Below are positions 8,383-16,949 of a DNA stretch of 32,454 nt, piece by piece. The first letter of the stretch is position 1. Each line of letters opens with the position of its first letter. The notes under the pieces were generated by a model, which saw only the letters and a program-made list of their open reading frames with translations, had not been told where the DNA came from and ran no database searches. A program made the position numbers and the translations under genes. Source of the DNA: Pelagibacteraceae bacterium (GTDB lineage Bacteria; Pseudomonadota; Alphaproteobacteria; HIMB59; GCA-002718135); the NCBI GenBank assembly GCA_018657885.1, contig JABHWG010000026.1, positions 1-32,454 of the forward strand, given 5' to 3'.

Positions 8383-10743
8383 TTATTCTCCGTATGGGAT
8401 CCAAATATTTTTTACCTGTGATCCTTCATGTAGAAATTCATTAAGAAACTCTTCAGAATTATTTGACCAATCTATATTGGTATTTATTGGGCACCAATAT
8501 CTTTTTAAATTAAATACAGTGCCATGAATAATAGATGATCGCACTTTTGTATCACTTGAAAAAGCCCATATTCCGTGAACATTTTCATGCTGTGTTAATG
8601 TTTCATTAAGTTCATTTTCTTTTGCTGTTAAAATATTAATCGATCCTGCTGGAATGTCAGAGGTATCAAAAACTTGATACAAAGATGTTGCAATTAATGA
8701 TGTTTTTTCTGAGGGAACAATAATGCTCGCATTACCATTTGCAAAAAGAGAAGAGATAATAGTTGATAAACTAAGAAGTGGTTTATTATCGTTCATGATG
8801 CTTGCCACAATACCTATTGATTCTTTTACAGCCAACGTTAAGCCGCGCATAGGAGGATTATGAATATTACCTTCAAACTTATCAGCCATCGAAGCATAAT
8901 AAAAAATTCTCTCACAAGATTGCTCAAATTCTTTTAACGCTTGATTTTTATTCACACCCGTGATGCTCATTAATAAATTAACAAATGTTTCTTTTCGTTG
9001 TGATAAATTCTCTGCTAAATAAAATAAAATCTGAGAACGATTGAAATTATTTAAACTTCCTATCTTTGATTTTGATGCAGCCTCAACCGTATCTCTAACA
9101 TCTTTTCTGTTAGCTCTAGCAATATCGCAAATAAAATCTTTTTGCGCAGATAACTGATTAAAAGAATACCCGCTATCAGGTCTTTTTTGTTTACCCCCAA
9201 CATATAATTTGGGAGTCGCATCTATTGAAGGGAGCTCGACTTTATTTTTATTTATTTTTTTGGAAATTTTACTAGCTTCAGGAAGAGTGCTATTTTGATA
9301 TGCTCTTATCCCTTCAGCACCACCTTCTCTTCCAAACCCACTTTCTTTATATCCACCAAATCCACAAGAAGCATCGAATAGATTAGTTGAGTTTATCCAT
9401 ATAACACCTGCTTTTATTTTTGGCGCTATATCTAAAGCCAGATTAATATTTTCAGACCAAACACTTGCGGCTAGCCCATAAGGTGTATTATTGGCAATAG
9501 ATACTGCTTCACTAGGCGTTCTAAAGCTAAGTATTGATAAGACAGGTCCAAATATTTCAACTTGAGCTATGAAAGATGATGGAGAAACATTAGTAAAGAT
9601 CGAAGGTGGATAAAATAACCCTTCTTTAGGACAAGCCCAACTTGGTTGCCATAATTTAGATCCTTCCTTTTCACCTTTTTTAACTATCGATTGTATCTTT
9701 TTTAATTGTACAGGGGCAACAATTGCACCAATATCAATAGATTTATCAAGAGGATTCCCAACTCTCAATTTTTCCATTCGTGCCTTCAATTTTTTTATAA
9801 CAATTTTTTCAACACTCTCTTGAACTAATAAACGTGAGCCAGCACAACATACCTGACCTTGATTAAACCAGATTGCATCAACAACACCCTCAACTGCGCT
9901 ATCAAGATCAGCATCGTCAAAAACTATAAAAGGTGACTTTCCACCAAGCTCCATTGTTAGTTTTTTTTCTTGTTTAGCAGTTGATTGAATTATTTTTTTC
10001 CCAACTTCAGTTGATCCTGTAAAAGCAATTTTTTTAGTATCAGGATGTGATGTAATCAGTTCCCCTGTGCTACCGTCTCCAGTAATAATATTTATCACAC
10101 CCTTTGGAATTCTAGCTTTTTGACATAACTCAGCAAAATACAGTGCAGTTAAAGAAGTAAATTCAGCAGGTTTTAAAACAACTGTGTTGCCTGCAGCAAT
10201 AGCTGGCGCTATTTTCCAAGCCATCATCAATAATGGAAAATTCCATGGAATAATCTGGCCAATAACACCAATGGGTTTATGAGTTTTTGTGTCAATTTTT
10301 TTTGCCCAACCAGCATGATAATAAAAATGTCTTGCTACTAATGGTATATCTATATCTCTAGTTTCTCTGATAGGTTTTCCATTATCAATTGTTTCTAATA
10401 CAGATAAAAAACGAGAATGCTTTTGAATTAACCTTGCTAATGCATAAAGATATTTTGCTCTCTTATCTGAGGTTGTTTTAGACCATAAGATAAAAGCTTT
10501 TTTAGCAGCTCCTACAGCGGCATTAACATCTGCTTTATTAGCAATTGATAAATTAGTGAGTTTAGCATTAGTTCCTGGATTAATAACTTGAATTTTTTTT
10601 AAAGATTTAGATTTTATCCATGAGCCATTAATAAATAAAAGATTTGGATTTTCTAAAGAGTTTATCCACGACACTACATCTTTACTGTCTTCTGGTGCTG
10701 GACCGTAAGAAATATTTTTAAAGTTTTGTATAATTTTACTCAT
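8383..10743 (-). CDS. Double-domain aldehyde dehydrogenase (ALDH16-like)
   Basis: 786 aa. First half has full ALDH motifs (PWNFPLLM, FTGSTEVGK, MELGGKSPFIVFDDAD, FNQGQVCCAGSRL). Second half is ALDH-like but has no recognisable GQxC active site. Confidence 0.88.
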   Translation of the reverse strand: MSKIIQNFKNISYGPAPEDSKDVVSWINSLENPNLLFINGSWIKSKSLKKIQVINPGTNAKLTNLSIANKADVNAAVGAAKKAFILWSKTTSDKRAKYLYALARLIQKHSRFLSVLETIDNGKPIRETRDIDIPLVARHFYYHAGWAKKIDTKTHKPIGVIGQIIPWNFPLLMMAWKIAPAIAAGNTVVLKPAEFTSLTALYFAELCQKARIPKGVINIITGDGSTGELITSHPDTKKIAFTGSTEVGKKIIQSTAKQEKKLTMELGGKSPFIVFDDADLDSAVEGVVDAIWFNQGQVCCAGSRLLVQESVEKIVIKKLKARMEKLRVGNPLDKSIDIGAIVAPVQLKKIQSIVKKGEKEGSKLWQPSWACPKEGLFYPPSIFTNVSPSSFIAQVEIFGPVLSILSFRTPSEAVSIANNTPYGLAASVWSENINLALDIAPKIKAGVIWINSTNLFDASCGFGGYKESGFGREGGAEGIRAYQNSTLPEASKISKKINKNKVELPSIDATPKLYVGGKQKRPDSGYSFNQLSAQKDFICDIARANRKDVRDTVEAASKSKIGSLNNFNRSQILFYLAENLSQRKETFVNLLMSITGVNKNQALKEFEQSCERIFYYASMADKFEGNIHNPPMRGLTLAVKESIGIVASIMNDNKPLLSLSTIISSLFANGNASIIVPSEKTSLIATSLYQVFDTSDIPAGSINILTAKENELNETLTQHENVHGIWAFSSDTKVRSSIIHGTVFNLKRYWCPINTNIDWSNNSEEFLNEFLHEGSQVKNIWIPYGE

Positions 10744-11669
10744 TATCCAATCGCTAATTTTTCTTTATTTGCATATCTACCTAAAGCAAAGTGATAGAGT
10801 TGTCTCTCAATATCAATAAGTAGACTGGAAGCACCAATACGCAAATATTTTGGATTGATCCAATCATGACCAAGTTCTTCCATCACTAATATTAAAAATT
10901 CAATCACTGTTTTAGCAGTAGAAATTCCTCCGGCGGGTTTAAAGCCAATTTTTTTACCAGTCATTTGATAATAATGCCTTATCATACGGAGCATCACAAG
11001 ACTGTTATTTAAGTTTGCATTTATCGTTTCTTTACCTGTTGACGTTTTAATAAAATCTGCACCTGCCATCATACAAACCATCGATGCTTTAGCAACATTT
11101 CTAAGTGTTTCTAGGTCACCTACACCTAATATCGCTTTAATATGCTTGTTCTTTGCCACTTTTTTAAAATCTGCTACCTCTTCATAAAGTTTTTTCCAAT
11201 TATTTTGCAAAACAAAACCTCTATTAATAACAATATCTATTTCATCAGCACCATTCTTTATAGACTCAGTGATTTCAATTTTTCTAGTTTTGTAAGATGA
11301 TAAACCTGCAGGAAAACCCGTTGATACAGCAGCTACTGGAATATTATTAGGTAAATTTTTTTTAGCCTCTTTAATTAGATGATGATAAACACAAACTGCA
11401 CCAACTTGTACATCACCTTGTTTCAAACCTAATAGATTCAGAAGATCAGAAGAGATTGGTCTTTTAGCTTTTTCACATAAACGCTCTACTTTACCTGCAG
11501 TATCGTCACCACTTAACGTTGTTAAATCAATTAAAGAAATTGCTTTAAGAAGCCAGGCAGCTTGATATTCTTTTTTGACTGAACGTCTTTTCGTTAATGT
11601 AGAGGTTCTTCTTTCAATAGCGCTAAGATTAACGCGAATATTACTCACTAAATCTGTATCTAGTTTCAT
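10743..11669 (-). CDS. deoC: Deoxyribose-phosphate aldolase
   Basis: DeoC motifs including DEIDIVINRG, DFIKTSTGK and GFKPAGGI (Schiff-base region). Confidence 0.93.
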   Translation of the reverse strand: MKLDTDLVSNIRVNLSAIERRTSTLTKRRSVKKEYQAAWLLKAISLIDLTTLSGDDTAGKVERLCEKAKRPISSDLLNLLGLKQGDVQVGAVCVYHHLIKEAKKNLPNNIPVAAVSTGFPAGLSSYKTRKIEITESIKNGADEIDIVINRGFVLQNNWKKLYEEVADFKKVAKNKHIKAILGVGDLETLRNVAKASMVCMMAGADFIKTSTGKETINANLNNSLVMLRMIRHYYQMTGKKIGFKPAGGISTAKTVIEFLILVMEELGHDWINPKYLRIGASSLLIDIERQLYHFALGRYANKEKLAIG

Positions 11670-11678
11670 TTATATTAT

Positions 11679-12656
11679 TTAATTTTCTATTGTTAGCGGT
11701 CTTGCCATTAATTTATTAATTTCGTCTTCTATATTAAATTCATTATATAGAATATTAAAAACAGACTCTAAAATTGGCATATCAATATTATTTTCTGATG
11801 CAATTTTTATGGTTGCTTTAGCAGTATAATACCCTTCTGTAATTGCATTTTTATCAAGTTCTTTCTCAAAATTTTCGTGCTTGATATTCGCAATTTTAAT
11901 ACCAAAATTAGTATTTCTAGATTTAGCAGAATTACAAGTTAACATTAAATCACCTAAACCAGATAAGCCAAAAATTGTTTCTTTTTTTGCATTAAAAAAC
12001 ATTGCAAATCTTGATATTTCTACAAAAGATCGAGTAATCAGTGCACTTCTTGCGTTTTCACCTAAATTTAAACCATCTGAAATGCCTGCAGCAATAGCAT
12101 AAATATTTTTTAAGGCGCCGCCAATTTGACATCCTATTAAATCTTCTGAATAGTAAATACGGAATCTCTTATCACTTATCATTTTAGATACCTTTTCAAA
12201 TACTTGAAAATTAGAAGAGGCAAAAGTTGCTGCTGTTGGCAGATCCTGCGCTACCTCATCTGAGAAACATGGGCCTGATAAAATACTTAATGAATTTGGC
12301 TTTATTAAATTTTCTACTACTTGAGATAAAAATAAAGACGAAGTAATCTCAATCCCTTTAGAGGCGATAATTATATCAGCATTTATATTATTAAAATATG
12401 ATTGTGATAATACCTCACGTATTTTTTGACTAGGGAGAGCAATAAAAATTAATTTTTTTTTGCTAATTTCTTCTAAATCATCTGTAGCTTTAACATTATC
12501 ATTAAATATGACATATTTTAATTTAGGATTAAAATGATGGTTATTAATCGAGCTCATCGTTTTTTTATCTCTTGTATAAATTAATACTTCTTGATCACTA
12601 AAAAGTTTTGCTAGAGCGCTTCCCCAAACTCCTCCACCTAAAATTCCAATTGTCAT
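11679..12656 (-). CDS. gpsA: NAD(P)H-dependent glycerol-3-phosphate dehydrogenase
   Basis: N-terminal GGGVWGSALAKL, SGPCFSDEVA, GGALKNIYAIAAGISDGL, GLSGLGDLMLTC. Confidence 0.95.
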   Translation of the reverse strand: MTIGILGGGVWGSALAKLFSDQEVLIYTRDKKTMSSINNHHFNPKLKYVIFNDNVKATDDLEEISKKKLIFIALPSQKIREVLSQSYFNNINADIIIASKGIEITSSLFLSQVVENLIKPNSLSILSGPCFSDEVAQDLPTAATFASSNFQVFEKVSKMISDKRFRIYYSEDLIGCQIGGALKNIYAIAAGISDGLNLGENARSALITRSFVEISRFAMFFNAKKETIFGLSGLGDLMLTCNSAKSRNTNFGIKIANIKHENFEKELDKNAITEGYYTAKATIKIASENNIDMPILESVFNILYNEFNIEDEINKLMARPLTIEN

Positions 12657-13769
12657 TTACAATCTTTCCGTAACATATTTAGCTATTGCTAATGAAGATG
12701 TTAAGCCTGGAGATTCTATACCATATAAATTAATTAAATTTTCTATTTTATGGTTTTCAACAGTACTAATTGTAAAGTCTCGCTTTGTCTTATCATCTTT
12801 ACTATTAATTGGTCGTAACCCTGAATAGGCAGGGAATAACATACTTTCTTCAATATCTGGTAAATAGTTTTTTATTGAATGATAAAACTTTGTCTTTAAC
12901 CTCTCGTTCACAGAATAATCATAGGGATCATCAACCCATTCAGCATCTGGACCAAATTTAACAGAATGATCTATTTCTAAAGTTAAATGAATACCAAGAC
13001 TTATTTTTTCTGGAATAGGATAAATCAAATGATTGATAGGAAGTTTTTTATTTAAAGAAAAATAATTTCCTTTGGCTAGATATGTAATGGGTACATATTT
13101 TTTATCAAGACCATCAATACAGTTAGCAATATCAGAAGAAAATATGCCAGCAGCATTAATTAAGTAATCACAAATAATAACGGTTTGATTATGTTGTTTA
13201 TCCTCAACTACAATTTCAAATTTTTTATTTTTAGAAAATATTTTTTTTACTTCTGAACTATAAGAAACCATACCACCATTATTTTCAAACTCACCAAGGT
13301 AGGATTGCATCAACGTATGTTGATCGATTATACCAGTAGAGGGAACTAATAAACCTCCAGAAGATTTAATTAATGGCTCTAATATTTTAATTTGTTTTTC
13401 ATCTAAAATTTCTAAATTTTCAACACCATTTAATTCAGCTTTATTTTTTATTTCAAATACTTGTTCTATTTGTGATTCATCATTAGCTACAATTAATTTT
13501 TTTGTATTAATATAAGGGACATTAAATTTTTTAGCATAAGCATAAAGTAATTGATTTCCTTCAACGCAAAACTTAGATTTTAAAGTATGTGATTGATAAT
13601 AAATGCCTGCATGAATAACTCCAGAGTTTCTAGAACTCGTTATTTGTCCAATTTTATCTTCTTTTTCTAAAATAATAACTTCATTATTTTTTTCACTAAT
13701 TGCTTTAGCAATAGCTAAACCTACAACTCCAGCCCCAATAACCACCGTATTTGTATAAAATTCTTCCAT
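12657..13769 (-). CDS. lhgO: FAD-dependent oxidoreductase, L-2-hydroxyglutarate oxidase-like
   Basis: DAO fold (VVIGAGVVGLAIA), SSRNSGVIHAGIYY and C-terminal GIESPGLTSSLAIAKYV. Substrate assignment is by family resemblance only. Confidence 0.78.
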   Translation of the reverse strand: MEEFYTNTVVIGAGVVGLAIAKAISEKNNEVIILEKEDKIGQITSSRNSGVIHAGIYYQSHTLKSKFCVEGNQLLYAYAKKFNVPYINTKKLIVANDESQIEQVFEIKNKAELNGVENLEILDEKQIKILEPLIKSSGGLLVPSTGIIDQHTLMQSYLGEFENNGGMVSYSSEVKKIFSKNKKFEIVVEDKQHNQTVIICDYLINAAGIFSSDIANCIDGLDKKYVPITYLAKGNYFSLNKKLPINHLIYPIPEKISLGIHLTLEIDHSVKFGPDAEWVDDPYDYSVNERLKTKFYHSIKNYLPDIEESMLFPAYSGLRPINSKDDKTKRDFTISTVENHKIENLINLYGIESPGLTSSLAIAKYVTERL

Positions 13770-13873
13770 TTTTTGGTATTTTTTACTAATTTAACTAATT
13801 CAATATCATTGATTTCTGTACCTTGGAATTGATTTGATCTATATAAAAAAAATTATAATTTCTCGGAGGAAAT

Positions 13874-15055
13874 ATGAAAAAATTACTAGTTGCGGCTATC
13901 ATCAGTTTGTCTTCGATTACAACTGTTGCTTTAGCTGAAATTAAAGTGGGTATTATTCTTGGTTTTACAGGACCAATTGAATCTTTAACTCCTGCTATGA
14001 GAGATGGAGCTAGATTAGCTTTTTTAGAAGCATCTAATTCTGGAAATCTTTTAGATGGAGAGACGTTAACAATTATGGAAGCTGACTCAACTTGTGTTGA
14101 CTCTGCTGCTGCTACTGCTGCTGCTGAGCAAATGGTTGCTGATGGCGTTGCTGCAATAATGGGTGCTGACTGTTCTGGTGTTACTGGAGCTATCAATGCC
14201 AATGTAGCTGTTCCTAACGGAGTACTAATGGTATCTCCTTCTGCAACTTCTCCTGGTTTGAGTAAAGTTGCTGATAATGGTACATTCTGGAGAACTGCTC
14301 CTTCTGATGCAATGGGTGGTAAAGTTTTAGCTAACCTTGCTCTTAAAAGAGGTATTGAAAGTATTGCTGTAACTTACACTAACAATGACTATGGTAAAGG
14401 TCTAGCTGAAGTATTTGAAGCTTCTTTTGCTGCTGGTGGTGGCACAATTACTGCTTCTGCTTCTCACGAAGATGGTAAAGCTGATTATTCATCAGAAGTA
14501 GGTGTTTTAGCATCTGCTGGTGGTGATGCTCTTTTAGTTATTGGTTATATTGATGATGGTGGAAAAGGTATGATCGAAGCATCTCTTGATTCTGGTGCGT
14601 TTGATCTTTTTGTTCTATCTGATGGTATGATTGGTCAATCAATTGTTGATAATATCGGTGCTGACCTTGAAGGCTCATTTGGTTCTATGCCAGGTGCAAT
14701 TTCAAAAGGTTCTGCCAAATTTGGTGAACTTGCTGCTGCAAACGGTATGGATGGATCTGGTCCTTACGTAGGAGAGTCTTATGATGCCGCTGCTATTATT
14801 GCTCTTGCAATTCAAGCAGGTGGTTCAGCTGATAGAAAATCAATCCTATCAAATATTCTCAAAGTATCTAATGCCCCTGGAATAATTATTAATCCAGGTC
14901 AATTATCTTACGGTCTGCAAATGTTAGCAGATGGTAAAGATATTGATTACCAAGGCGCAACTGATGTTGAGTTTAATGTATTTGGTGATGCAGCCGGTGC
15001 ATTTAAGGAACTTGAAGTTTCTGGTGGTGGTTTTGTAACAGTAGGTGCCTTATAA
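13874..15055 (+). CDS. ABC transporter periplasmic substrate-binding protein, branched-chain amino acid type
   Basis: Signal peptide MKKLLVAAIISLSSITTVALA followed by a LivJ/LivK-type Peripla_BP fold. GGAGGA Shine-Dalgarno at 13865-13870. Confidence 0.92.
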   Translation: MKKLLVAAIISLSSITTVALAEIKVGIILGFTGPIESLTPAMRDGARLAFLEASNSGNLLDGETLTIMEADSTCVDSAAATAAAEQMVADGVAAIMGADCSGVTGAINANVAVPNGVLMVSPSATSPGLSKVADNGTFWRTAPSDAMGGKVLANLALKRGIESIAVTYTNNDYGKGLAEVFEASFAAGGGTITASASHEDGKADYSSEVGVLASAGGDALLVIGYIDDGGKGMIEASLDSGAFDLFVLSDGMIGQSIVDNIGADLEGSFGSMPGAISKGSAKFGELAAANGMDGSGPYVGESYDAAAIIALAIQAGGSADRKSILSNILKVSNAPGIIINPGQLSYGLQMLADGKDIDYQGATDVEFNVFGDAAGAFKELEVSGGGFVTVGAL

Positions 15056-15081
15056 TATTATTTACTAAATTATTTAATTCT

Positions 15082-15112
15082 AAAAACCCAGCTTATTTAG
15101 CTGGGTTTTTTT
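15082..15112. terminator. Intrinsic terminator, likely bidirectional
   Basis: AAAAACCCAGCT-TATTT-AGCTGGGTTTTTTT: 7 bp GC-containing core extended by A/T pairs. Lies between convergent stops at 15055 and 15122, with U tracts on both strands. Confidence 0.9.
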
Positions 15113-15121
15113 GTGCCCTAA

Positions 15122-16738
15122 CTAAGAACCTAAAATTAAATCTGCACATCTTAAACCTAGCATCATTGCTGGAGCAGACGTATTTCCAGAATTAATATTA
15201 GGCATTGCAGATAAATCACAAACTCTTAAATTCTCTATACCTCTGACTCTCATTCTAGAGTCAAGGACGGCCATCTTATCATTATCAGCACCCATTTTAG
15301 TGGTTCCAGATGGGTGATAGTTAGTTTTAACAGATTTACGACAATGCTCTTCTAAGTTTCTATCCTCTAAATTATCTAAATCAGGAAAAATAATTTTTTC
15401 AATTTTATTTGATAAAGGTTTTGTCTTTAGAACCTCTAAAAAAAAACGTTGGCCAGCTATCATCATTTTCATATCCTCTTCATGACTTAAAAGATTTAAA
15501 TGGATTTCTGGAGGATCTTTATAGTTTGCAGACCTAAGTTTAACAAATCCTCGAGATTTAGGTTTAGTCATTACTGTTGTGATACTCATTCCATAATCTT
15601 CTTTAATTACTCCTATAGTATCAGCATACATGTACATACTAGGTATAAAAAAGGCTTGAATATATGATAAATCTTTTGGATTAATAGGATTTAGAAAAGC
15701 TCCAGCCTCTACTCCAGTAGAATTTACTGGACCAGATCCAAAGAGTAAAAACTCTAGACCATTTTTAATCATCCTCCATCCTTCTCCCTCTTTAAAATAA
15801 CCATATTTTCCATTAGCCTTAGCTATTATGGGACATTCTGGATGATCAATTAAATTTTTTCCCACACCCGGTAAATGATTGATACAATTAATTTCATGTT
15901 GATTAAGTTCTTCACTATCTCCAATACCAGATAGATTTAAAATCTTAGGAGTTACAAAAGAACCAGCAGCAAGTACCACTTCATTTTTTGCATAAATTTT
16001 TTCAATTACACCATTTTTTCCCTCATACTGAACTCCTATCGCTTTAGAATTCTCAATAATAATCTTAATTACTTTTGTATTTAATTTTAGATTAAGATTT
16101 GGATTATTAATTTCAGGATCTATAAATGCATGAGCCGCAGAAGATCGCCTTCCTTTTGCATTCATATATTGGTATTTTCCAACACCTTGTTGAAATTCTC
16201 CATTAAAGTCTTCCGTTTTTCTAACTCCTAAATTTGACACTGAATCAATAAAATCATAAGTTAGGGGGTTAATAAATTTAGAATTTGAAACATTTAGTTG
16301 TCCTTTTTTTCCATGATATTCATTCTCAAATCTTTCATTATTTTCCATTGATTTAAAGTATGGAAGTAGTGTCTCCCAATTCCATTCTACATTGTCATTA
16401 TTGACTCTTAAAATATCATTCCATTCATTATAATCTTCACTTCTACCTCTCATATAAATTTGTGAATTTATAGACGTCCCTCCGCCAAGAACATTACCTT
16501 GAGGAATAATACTTGTCTTACCTCCTAAATGATGTTGTGGTTTAGTTTTATAATACTCAGCATATTTTGTACTGTTAAGAAGTTTAAAAAAACCAGCTGG
16601 AACATTTAATAAAAAATTATGATGTGAATGTCCAGCCTCAAATAAAGTTACTTTTGAATTATTTTTTAACAATGAAGATGTAATTGCACAACCTGATGCC
16701 CCTCCCCCGATTACAATATAGTCAGTATCACTTAACAT
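15122..16738 (-). CDS. GMC-family FAD oxidoreductase (choline dehydrogenase-like)
   Basis: YIVIGGGASGCAITSSLL, GGTSINSQIYMRGRSEDYNEW, and C-terminal HPSGTTKMG / NTSAPAMMLGLRCAD. Confidence 0.93.
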   Translation of the reverse strand: MLSDTDYIVIGGGASGCAITSSLLKNNSKVTLFEAGHSHHNFLLNVPAGFFKLLNSTKYAEYYKTKPQHHLGGKTSIIPQGNVLGGGTSINSQIYMRGRSEDYNEWNDILRVNNDNVEWNWETLLPYFKSMENNERFENEYHGKKGQLNVSNSKFINPLTYDFIDSVSNLGVRKTEDFNGEFQQGVGKYQYMNAKGRRSSAAHAFIDPEINNPNLNLKLNTKVIKIIIENSKAIGVQYEGKNGVIEKIYAKNEVVLAAGSFVTPKILNLSGIGDSEELNQHEINCINHLPGVGKNLIDHPECPIIAKANGKYGYFKEGEGWRMIKNGLEFLLFGSGPVNSTGVEAGAFLNPINPKDLSYIQAFFIPSMYMYADTIGVIKEDYGMSITTVMTKPKSRGFVKLRSANYKDPPEIHLNLLSHEEDMKMMIAGQRFFLEVLKTKPLSNKIEKIIFPDLDNLEDRNLEEHCRKSVKTNYHPSGTTKMGADNDKMAVLDSRMRVRGIENLRVCDLSAMPNINSGNTSAPAMMLGLRCADLILGS

Positions 16739-16746
16739 AAAAAAAT

Positions 16747-16774
16747 ATTATAGAATTAATAATAAAAAAAACAA
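16747..16774 (-). promoter_or_regulatory. Putative promoter for the GMC oxidoreductase (TTGTTT - 16 nt - TATAAT)
   Basis: On minus: TTGTTT at 16774-16769 and TATAAT at 16752-16747, only 8 nt upstream of the ATG at 16738. Confidence 0.4.
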
Positions 16775-16849
16775 ATTCTAAAATTGTTGATTTAAAAAAT
16801 ATTTAAATATTAGTTTATCAAGTATTTACAATTATTTGATATGATTAGG

Positions 16850-16917
16850 CTTTAAAAGTTTTATATAGTTATTGGGGGGGAACAAAGTCTCTTCTCCACG
16901 GAGAGAAATTTTTTTTC
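16850..16917 (+). ncRNA. Candidate small RNA with intrinsic terminator
   Basis: Extended -10 (TGA-TATGAT, 16837-16845), then a G7 tract (16874-16880) and a hairpin TCTCTT-CTCCACG-GAGAGA (16888-16906), then U8 (16909-16916). No ORF in the interval. Confidence 0.35.
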
Positions 16918-16949
16918 CTATTTAAAAAAATTAAAGTAAATTACAAAGT

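Noticed and set aside
14104-14126. GCT-rich microsatellite-like stretch
   Set aside because: Encodes SAAATAAAE, an ordinary Ala-rich helix in this binding-protein family; not a meaningful repeat array.
13795-14202. 135-aa minus-strand ORF antisense to the substrate-binding protein gene
   Set aside because: Ala-rich shadow of the GCT-rich coding strand; overlaps the SD and signal peptide of a well-supported gene, no recognisable family.
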